From: Pelomonas sp051857475
GTDB taxonomy: Bacteria; Pseudomonadota; Gammaproteobacteria; Burkholderiales; Burkholderiaceae_C
Direction of reading: 5' to 3'
Assembly: GCF_051857475.1 (NCBI RefSeq)
Contig: NZ_JBPZGZ010000002.1
Span: 310,001 to 374,000 of the forward strand
Length of the DNA stretch: 64,000 bases
Shown here: positions 58,008 to 64,000 of the stretch, piece after piece
Layout: each line of letters begins with the position of its first letter
Numbering within the stretch: the stretch's first letter is position 1
Position numbers and translations under genes: made by a program
The notes under the pieces: model-generated
Database searches by the model: none
Seen by the model: the letters and a program-made list of their open reading frames with translations, nothing else
What the model was told of the DNA's origin: nothing

Positions 58008-59204
58008 GTGCTGAAAGTCCCCTTCGGTCTCCGTGCCGACGAGCTAGTCGAGCCTGGGGCCGTCCCCAACGGCAAGGGATGCGGCTGCCTGTGTCCAGGC
58101 TGCCGACGCCCGCTGGTTGCATACAACCAGGGCAGGGTCCGCACGACCCAGTACTTCGGACACCAATCTGGCGACGAGTGCGCCAAGGGCTTCGAGTCGG
58201 CGCTGCACCTGGCCGGCAAGCAAGCCGTCATTCAGGCTAAGCGGCTGAACCTGCCGGCGCTCGAGGTCTACGGCGACGGCATAGCGCCCCGCATCCACAA
58301 GCCCCTGCGCACAAGAGTTGTGGAGCCGGCCACGGCGGCGGTCTACCAAGCCGTGGACGCGGAAGCCGCCCTTGAGGTCAAAGAGCCACCGCCTTCAAAC
58401 GCCCTGCAGGCTGACCTGTTCTCAGCTCCGGCAGGTGCGCCCAAGACGCATTCCCTGCGAGCGGACCTGAAGGCATCGCGCGCCGACGACGTCGACTGGA
58501 TTGAAATTCGCGTGACCCACGCCGTCGATGCGCGCAAACGCGAGCTGATGCAGCACGCCGGCCTTCGCGTCGTCGAGATTGACCTCAGCGGCCTGTTCCG
58601 ACCCGGCGTCACCCTCGCCGAAGTTAGGCAGGCGGTCATCGAAGACCCTGAAACCAAGACCTGGCTCGCGCACCCGGCTGTACCCGATGCAGCGGCGGCT
58701 CTTCACCGTGAGCTCGAGCGAGAGTCGGACCAGGCCATGCTGGCCTACATCCTGCGCCAGCAGCAGGAACCGAGCCGGCCTCAACGGCAAGAGCCGCCCA
58801 TACTGGTTCCGACGCCGCCCCCCGCACCCACGGAGGCGCAGCGCCTTGAGGACCTACGGGAGCAGCTTGGGCTGGCTCCGCAGGCCCGTTGGCCGCGCTA
58901 CCTAGACCTCGACCTTCCTGGCAATGGCGGCAGCCTAGTCAGCCCCCGCATCTGGCTCAGCAGGTTGTACCTGGACTGGGTCCGTGGCCGTGGCGGCGCC
59001 CGCTACCTTGTCTCCGACCTCGAAGGCTCAGTCGCCGCGAAGTTTGGTGTCAAGCCGCGGTGGGGCCATCGCGACCTGCGACAAGCGCTGGAACGCCGAG
59101 TTCTGCCGTACTGGGTTGCGTGCGGTCTGGTGACCGTTTCAGGCGAGGTTGTAGTGGTCGCCAAAGACTACGGGACGCCCGGGACAGCGAAGCCCCTCCG
59201 GTAG
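58008..59204 (+). CDS. CoiA-like Zn-ribbon and PD-(D/E)XK-type nuclease protein
   Basis: A 398-residue protein, GTG start. The N-terminal zinc ribbon has CxC-x-CPGC (Cys25, 27, 29, 32), then GHQSGDEC (His52, Cys58) and ESALHLAGKQAV (Glu64/His67): the layout of competence protein CoiA. The nuclease-like part (about 148-196) reads LRADLKASRADDVDWIEIRVTHAVDARKRELMQHAGLRVVEIDLS, with Asp153 and Glu166 and a possible Lys178. The usual Glu-x-Gln/Lys of CoiA is Glu-Ile-Arg here, so activity is uncertain. The C-terminal region (about 285-398) is unassigned and may bind DNA. Gene two of the cassette. CoiA-like proteins are often found in mobile and defence loci; a natural-competence role is unlikely here. 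Confidence 0.72.
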   Translation: MLKVPFGLRADELVEPGAVPNGKGCGCLCPGCRRPLVAYNQGRVRTTQYFGHQSGDECAKGFESALHLAGKQAVIQAKRLNLPALEVYGDGIAPRIHKPLRTRVVEPATAAVYQAVDAEAALEVKEPPPSNALQADLFSAPAGAPKTHSLRADLKASRADDVDWIEIRVTHAVDARKRELMQHAGLRVVEIDLSGLFRPGVTLAEVRQAVIEDPETKTWLAHPAVPDAAAALHRELERESDQAMLAYILRQQQEPSRPQRQEPPILVPTPPPAPTEAQRLEDLREQLGLAPQARWPRYLDLDLPGNGGSLVSPRIWLSRLYLDWVRGRGGARYLVSDLEGSVAAKFGVKPRWGHRDLRQALERRVLPYWVACGLVTVSGEVVVVAKDYGTPGTAKPLR

Positions 59205-59269
59205 AGTGCCTCGACAGGGAGCGGTGGTCCGATGAATCCTTGGACGCCCGAGAAAAAGATGGAGGCGGT

Positions 59270-62200
59270 GTGGCGGTGAGCTTGGACTTCAAAGGCATTC
59301 GGGAGCATCGAGGCTCGCAGAACGGCGGCTTCGAAGAGCTCTGCTGTCAGCTCGCGGCCATGGAGGACCCGGCGAAGGGCTCCCGGTTCATCCGCAAAGG
59401 CCCGGGCGCCGACCAGGGCCTCGAGTGCTACCGCGCCTACGCGGACGGGCACGAGGTCGGCTGGCAAGCGAAATACTTCATCAACGGCTTCGAGGACGGA
59501 CAAGTCGACGACTTGGCCGATTCGTTGAAGCGCGCACTCAGCGCCCATCCGCTGCTGGCGACATTCGTCGTCTGCCTGCCCGTGGACTTGCGTGACAACC
59601 GGTCCGGCAAGAAGGCCAGCGAAGTGCAGCGCTACGAGAAGTGGCGCCAGAAAAGCATTGACGACGCAGCCGCCAACGGTCGCACTCTCGAAATTGAGCT
59701 CTGGAGCGCATCAAGCATCGGCGAGCGACTTGGGCGCGACGACGCCATGTATTCGGGCCGGGCGCGCTATTGGTTCGATTCCGTCACGTTCAGCTCGGCC
59801 TGGTTTCGCGACAAGCTCGAAGTGCAACGTCACAACCTGGGTGAGCGATATAGCCCGGAAAGCCATGTGGAGCTGCCCATCCAGCAAGCCTTGCAGGCGG
59901 TGGCTCGCAACCCGGAACTGCTAGCAGCGCCTGCGACCTGGGCGGCCGAGGTTACGTACAAGATGGACGGCGCGGTTGGTAGCTTGTCGCGTGAAAAGCT
60001 GTCTTCTGCAGACGAGGTGCGGCGAGCCTGCGACCCACTGCTGCAAAGCCTTGGAGCGCCTCCGGCGGCGTTGGAAGCGCCGGTGCCCATGGAAAGTTGG
60101 GCGACCCTGGCGGCCGCAGCCATTGAGAGCATTTCCGAAGCCCTGACCGAGGTCGAGGACAAGGTCCCGGAGAAGAGCCGATACCTCCCTCGCAAGGACC
60201 TGTTCGACCTCTACTCGGCGGTCGACCATGTCCGCGAGCAGCTAGCCAGCGAGCGTTGGCAGCTCATGAACAAGCGCGAGCTGGTCATCTCGGGCCCTGG
60301 TGGCATCGGCAAGTCCCACCTCGTCGCTGACTTTGGGCACAAACAGCTCGAAGCCGGCCGCCCTTTCATCTTGGTCCTCAGCGGAAGCCTGACCGACGGA
60401 GACCCTTGGGAGCAAATCCGAGGGCAGCTGGACCTCGCGCAGGTAACAACCGCTGACTTCCTGGGCGCTCTCGACGCCGCCGCTGAAGCCTCCGACTGCC
60501 GGGCCGTGCTGGCCATAGACGCGCTCAACGAGCGGCATGGCATCGCGCTTTGGGAGACGCGCCTGCCCGGCTTTATTCGGCAGGTCCAGAAGTTCCCGAG
60601 ACTGGCGCTGGTGCTGACCATTCGCAGCACGTACTACCGCTACCTCCCCCTGAAGGACCTCGCGCGCGTTGTCCACCCCGGCTTTGCCGGCCACGCCGGA
60701 GCCGCAGCAAAGGCTTACCTAGACAAGCGTGGCATCGCGCGACCCAGCTCCCCGAACCTGGCACGGGAGTTCGAAAACCCACTGTTCCTGCGCACCTGCT
60801 GCGAGTACCTTGATACCGAGGGTCTCAAACAGTTGCCCAAGGGCATGGACGGAGTCACAGCGCTCTTCGACTTCTACCTGACCGCTGTAGCGGACAAAGT
60901 TCAGAGGGAGCTGAAGCTCATCCCCGAGCTGAAGACTCCGCGAAGGGCGTTGGAGCAGTTCCTGGAAGCGTGCGCAGCTGCCGGCGAAGGTGGAAGCCTG
61001 CCCATCGAAGACACCATCAAGCTGCTGGAGGACGTCCACAACTCGGGCGGCTACACCGACCGCAGCCTCTTTTCTGCCTTCATGTCAGAGGGCGTGCTCA
61101 CACAGGACGTCGAGTGGCAGCCCGGAGGTGCCCACAAGGAAATCATCAGGTTCACGTTCGAGCGCCTGTCGGACCACCTGCGCGCCAAACGGCTCATCAG
61201 CCAGATTGACCGCGCTGACGTAGAAGGCTCGTTCCGAAGGCCACCACTGGCGGCCTACTTTGACCCATATGAGAGCTACCAGTTCGCTGGAGTCATCGAG
61301 GCCCTGGCAGTGCAACTGCCGGAGGAGTTCAATCTCGAGCTTTTCGATGTGCTGCCCAAGGAGGCCATCGACGACCCATCGCTCTGCGACGCTTTCGAGA
61401 ATTCGCTGGCATGGCGAAGTCCCAAGGCGTACACAAGCCGAACCACCGGCTGGGTGAACAAGCTCTGCGAGGCCACTGGCCGCTCGGCCTACGGCTTGAT
61501 GCTGCTGGTCAGCACCGAACCCGAAAACCTGTTCAATGCAGACTGGCTGCACAACGACCTTTGGCCGCGCCCGATGCCACAAAGAGACGCGGTGTGGTCC
61601 GTGTTCCTGGCGGTGGATGACTTGAGTGAGGGAGGCGCGGTCGTCTCGCTTATCGACTGGGCCTGGGAGGCTGACGCCAACGAAGTCGATGAACAGCGCC
61701 TGTGGCTCGCGGCGGTCACCCTGACTTGGTTCCTGTCGACCAGCAACCGTGCTGTGCGTGACCGTGGCACCAAGGCACTGGTGAACCTGCTGGCAGGAAA
61801 GCTTAGTCACGCGGCTGCCCTTATCGACCAGTTCGCCGACGTCGATGACCCGTACATCACCGAGCGCCTTCTGGCCGCCTGCTATGGAGCGGTCATGCAA
61901 GGTATGGACCGCGCTCATTGCAGTGTGCTCGCCGCTTCGGTCTGGAAAAATTACTTTGCCGAAGGAAAGCAGCCGCCGCTGAACGTGATGGCCCGGGACT
62001 ATGCCTTGGGCGTCCTCCTCTACGCTAAGGCCGCAGGCCAGTTGCCATCCGAGGTTGACCTGGACGCATGCAGGACCAAGTTCAAGTCAGCCTGGCCGCT
62101 GGAACCTGTGAGCGATGAGGAACTCAAGAAGTACCGCGGCCGGGGATACGGCGATTCGATTTGCTCTTCCACGAATGAACACGGCGACTTTGGGAACTAC

Positions 62201-63751
62201 ACGCTGCGCCATTGGTTGCACGACATCGTTGACGCGCCGCGCGCCCTTGGCGGCGATACCACCAAAGAACTTTTCGAGCGTTGGCAGGCCGAGCTGATAG
62301 ATAGTGGCACCTCCGAGCAGCAAGTGGCTTACCTCGCGCTGCGCAAGCTGACGGTCGACTACCGCCTGCGGCCTCCGCGCTTCTCCCTCACCGCGAAGAG
62401 TACGGGCGAGTCCGAGCGCCTCTGGGCCGAAGTCCAACAAGCCAACGAGGCGTTCAAGGACACCTTGTCCGAGAAACTGCGCACTGAGTACGTCCAGTTC
62501 GCGGAACATCATCTGCTTGAGTCGACGCGCATGCGGGACGACAACAGGCGCCCGTCGGAGGTCGACCATGGCCCTGTGCGGCGATGGATATGCGAGCGCG
62601 CGCACCAGCTCGGATGGACCGAAGAGCTCTTCGAAAAATTCGAGAGAAGCGGGAGCATCAGCCACGACCGCATGGGCAAGCATCGGGTAGAGCGCGTCGG
62701 CAAGAAGTACCAGTACATCGCGCTCGCTGAGGCCGCGGCAAGGATGACTGACAACTTGGCGATGTGCTCGTGGGAAGACGAAGGCAAGCTCAGGGCGTTT
62801 GAGCCGGGCCCTCGCGGCCGCGACATGAAGCGCGACCTGGACCCATCGCTGCTGGTTCGCAGCACCCTCGAAACCGGCTGGGAAGCGGCGCCGGTCACAT
62901 GGTGGACTCCGTCTGCACCACGACTGCCTTCTGGCGATACTGACCTGCTCCTGGCCTGGGTGCAAGTCGAAAGCGACTTGTGCAATGACGTCGGTCAAAT
63001 CGAGGTGACCGACCCCGACGGGGATAACTGGTTGACGGTGTACGGCTTTCGCCGCTGGACTGTGCCGGGTCAGGGCAGGCGCAACCACGCTGACGCCTGG
63101 TCGCGCGTCACCTGCCTGGTCACGACGCTGGGCAAGGGCCAACAGCTGGCCAAAGAACTGGTCGGTCGGCAGCGCGGCGACGCATCTCGCCTGTGGGACA
63201 GCGGCACGCTGCTTCCATTCCTGGGCGAGCATGGGTGGCGTGACCCCCAGCCAATCAAGCTGGAGCAAAACGTCAGCGCTGGCATCAAGACGCCATATGC
63301 CGGCATCGTGGAGTCCCTCAACGCTGAAGGCAACAGCAACGACAACTCGGTCGATGAAGGGTTCGCGCTTTACCTGCCTTCGTCGGGCGTCATCACGGTG
63401 CTCGACCTACACCTGCGCAGCGGCAAGGCGCCGGAGTATGTCGACGCTGGCGGCAACCTGCGATGGCAGGACCCCTCGCTGCATTGGCGAGGTTCTGGGG
63501 CCGGTGTGGCCTCCCGCGACTACTTCCTGAGCAAGCTTGCGAGCGCGGGTCTCGAGGCCGTATGGGTACTGGCCGGCGAAAAGAACGTTTATGCAGGCCA
63601 CGACGTCGGTATGTCCATGGGAGGGTTCGGCGGCGGCCTGTACCACACCACCGCCTTCGCCATGGAGGCCGGCGTCTTGAAGTCCTTTGGCACAAAGACT
63701 GAGTTCCAAAAGCCGAGTGCAGAGCAACTAGAGAAGCTGAAGGGCAAGTGA
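59270..63751 (+). CDS. PD-(D/E)XK nuclease-STAND NTPase, Avs-like antiphage protein
   Basis: A protein of about 1493 residues, starting at GTG 59270 (or 59276; GGAGG upstream). N-terminal nuclease (about 10-110): FEELC (Glu22), RKGPGADQGLEC (Asp48) and EVGWQAKYF (Gln66, Lys68), a PD-(D/E)XK core of Mrr/Cap4 type. STAND NTPase (about 335-640): Walker A ISGPGGIGKSH (Lys348), Walker B VLAIDALNE (Asp417), sensor VLTIRSTYY. The C-terminal ~850 residues are helical then beta-containing, as expected of a ligand-sensing region. Avs2/Avs4 proteins share nuclease-STAND-sensor order and size; they recognise phage terminase or portal. The exact Avs type is not decided. It ends a three-gene cassette. Confidence 0.82.
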   Translation: MAVSLDFKGIREHRGSQNGGFEELCCQLAAMEDPAKGSRFIRKGPGADQGLECYRAYADGHEVGWQAKYFINGFEDGQVDDLADSLKRALSAHPLLATFVVCLPVDLRDNRSGKKASEVQRYEKWRQKSIDDAAANGRTLEIELWSASSIGERLGRDDAMYSGRARYWFDSVTFSSAWFRDKLEVQRHNLGERYSPESHVELPIQQALQAVARNPELLAAPATWAAEVTYKMDGAVGSLSREKLSSADEVRRACDPLLQSLGAPPAALEAPVPMESWATLAAAAIESISEALTEVEDKVPEKSRYLPRKDLFDLYSAVDHVREQLASERWQLMNKRELVISGPGGIGKSHLVADFGHKQLEAGRPFILVLSGSLTDGDPWEQIRGQLDLAQVTTADFLGALDAAAEASDCRAVLAIDALNERHGIALWETRLPGFIRQVQKFPRLALVLTIRSTYYRYLPLKDLARVVHPGFAGHAGAAAKAYLDKRGIARPSSPNLAREFENPLFLRTCCEYLDTEGLKQLPKGMDGVTALFDFYLTAVADKVQRELKLIPELKTPRRALEQFLEACAAAGEGGSLPIEDTIKLLEDVHNSGGYTDRSLFSAFMSEGVLTQDVEWQPGGAHKEIIRFTFERLSDHLRAKRLISQIDRADVEGSFRRPPLAAYFDPYESYQFAGVIEALAVQLPEEFNLELFDVLPKEAIDDPSLCDAFENSLAWRSPKAYTSRTTGWVNKLCEATGRSAYGLMLLVSTEPENLFNADWLHNDLWPRPMPQRDAVWSVFLAVDDLSEGGAVVSLIDWAWEADANEVDEQRLWLAAVTLTWFLSTSNRAVRDRGTKALVNLLAGKLSHAAALIDQFADVDDPYITERLLAACYGAVMQGMDRAHCSVLAASVWKNYFAEGKQPPLNVMARDYALGVLLYAKAAGQLPSEVDLDACRTKFKSAWPLEPVSDEELKKYRGRGYGDSICSSTNEHGDFGNYTLRHWLHDIVDAPRALGGDTTKELFERWQAELIDSGTSEQQVAYLALRKLTVDYRLRPPRFSLTAKSTGESERLWAEVQQANEAFKDTLSEKLRTEYVQFAEHHLLESTRMRDDNRRPSEVDHGPVRRWICERAHQLGWTEELFEKFERSGSISHDRMGKHRVERVGKKYQYIALAEAAARMTDNLAMCSWEDEGKLRAFEPGPRGRDMKRDLDPSLLVRSTLETGWEAAPVTWWTPSAPRLPSGDTDLLLAWVQVESDLCNDVGQIEVTDPDGDNWLTVYGFRRWTVPGQGRRNHADAWSRVTCLVTTLGKGQQLAKELVGRQRGDASRLWDSGTLLPFLGEHGWRDPQPIKLEQNVSAGIKTPYAGIVESLNAEGNSNDNSVDEGFALYLPSSGVITVLDLHLRSGKAPEYVDAGGNLRWQDPSLHWRGSGAGVASRDYFLSKLASAGLEAVWVLAGEKNVYAGHDVGMSMGGFGGGLYHTTAFAMEAGVLKSFGTKTEFQKPSAEQLEKLKGK

Positions 63752-63764
63752 GCCGCCTCGAAGC

Positions 63765-63782
63765 CTGGCGCTACCTCGCCAG
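63765..63782 (+). terminator. Weak hairpin after the STAND gene
   Basis: CTGGCG-CTACCT-CGCCAG is a perfect 6-bp stem 14 bp after the stop codon, between convergent genes. There is no T-tract on either strand, so termination would be weak or Rho-assisted. Confidence 0.3.
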
Positions 63783-63836
63783 CTCGGCCCCACCAAGGAA
63801 CAAGAGCTCCAATCAGGTCTGAGCGCGCAAGTTAGG

Positions 63837-64000
63837 TCATGGACGCAGCCGCCGGAACGCCTCCGCCTCCTGCTCCTCTGGCCTCTTGAAGTGCCGTTCG
63901 ACGAAGGCACGCTGGAGCTCGTCGCGGGAGTAGACGAAGTGCTTGGCCTGCATCACGACGTTTGTGTTCAGCCCTTCGACCAAGTCCCGGGCCGGGCGCT
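63837..64000 (-). CDS. 3' end of an unidentified gene
   Basis: An open frame enters from the right edge and stops at TGA (63839-63837), giving about 53 C-terminal residues. The end reads QAKHFVYSRDELQRAFVERHF, followed by RPEEQEAEAFRRLRP. G/C-rich third positions indicate a real gene. The piece is charged and helical. I cannot assign it; it is convergent with the defence cassette and may belong to the same island. Confidence 0.6.
   Translation of the reverse strand, partial: RPARDLVEGLNTNVVMQAKHFVYSRDELQRAFVERHFKRPEEQEAEAFRRLRP

Noticed and set aside
58889..59269. N-terminal extension of the STAND protein (ATG at 58889)
   Set aside because: It would overlap the CoiA-like gene by 316 bp and is Arg/Pro-rich out-of-frame-type sequence; the nuclease homology starts after 59276 and a GGAGG lies at 59261.
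1..64000. tRNA, rRNA, insertion sequence, integrase or CRISPR array
   Set aside because: No cloverleaf with a GGTTCGA T-loop, no transposase or integrase motifs, and no regularly spaced direct repeats were seen on either strand.

Overview
The window is high-GC, very compact DNA from a betaproteobacterium. Burkholderiales is most likely, in a Roseateles/Mitsuaria/Rubrivivax-like group. This is inferred from the gene families (tandem Bug-type tricarboxylate-transporter binding proteins, a PrsT-type TPR lipoprotein, an HPr-rel-A cassette, MHYT-GGDEF-EAL, E. coli-like Tdk and GshA) and from strong G/C third-position bias; no rRNA or tRNA is present to place it better. Gene ends overlap in both tandem (ATGA, TGATG) and convergent pairs.

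Layout. 1-2.9 kb: 3' end of an RND efflux pump and its outer-membrane factor. 2.9-11.6 kb: a MarR-GNAT pair with a clear palindromic operator, thymidine kinase flanked by two paralogous small Cys-rich proteins, a crotonase-fold protein coupled to an unknown repeat protein, an alkaline-phosphatase-superfamily lipoprotein, a GSGD-repeat (GIN-type) protein and a YpfJ-type metallopeptidase. 11.7-15.7 kb: a Tat-exported protein followed by the three overlapping genes of an HPr-rel-A cassette, then a CDP-alcohol phosphatidyltransferase. 16-19 kb: ArgP-like regulator divergent from a LysE exporter, then D-amino-acid dehydrogenase. 19-27.9 kb: PrsT-like TPR lipoprotein, Hsp70-like ATPase, YecA-like protein, a candidate small RNA and a structured leader, an MHYT-EAL protein, gshA. 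28-36 kb: SulP transporter, two Bug proteins and two TPR-GGDEF diguanylate cyclases on one strand. 36-43.5 kb: a Yej-type peptide ABC importer divergent from two paralogous binding proteins. 43.6-55.6 kb: PspC protein, WS/DGAT acyltransferase with a histone-H1-like tail, hydrolases, a ClpP-like protease, a copper chaperone, a self-regulated YtrA-type ABC operon, a c-di-GMP-I riboswitch in front of a secreted Pro-rich protein, an SRPBCC protein and a flavin reductase.

55.6-64 kb is an accessory island. It opens with a 500-bp gene-free segment holding six copies of a short palindromic repeat. Three co-oriented genes follow: a DUF4209 protein with an HEPN-like RNxxxH motif, a CoiA-like Zn-ribbon/nuclease protein, and a ~1490-aa PD-(D/E)XK nuclease-STAND NTPase resembling Avs antiphage proteins. 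I read this as a candidate defence cassette in a combination I do not recognise. A convergent, truncated gene closes the window.

Two themes link the genes. Cyclic-di-GMP signalling is dense: two intact GGDEF cyclases, one EAL protein with a degenerate GGDEF, and one riboswitch-controlled secreted protein. Tandem paralogue pairs are unusually frequent (Cys-rich proteins, Bug proteins, cyclases, peptide-binding proteins).
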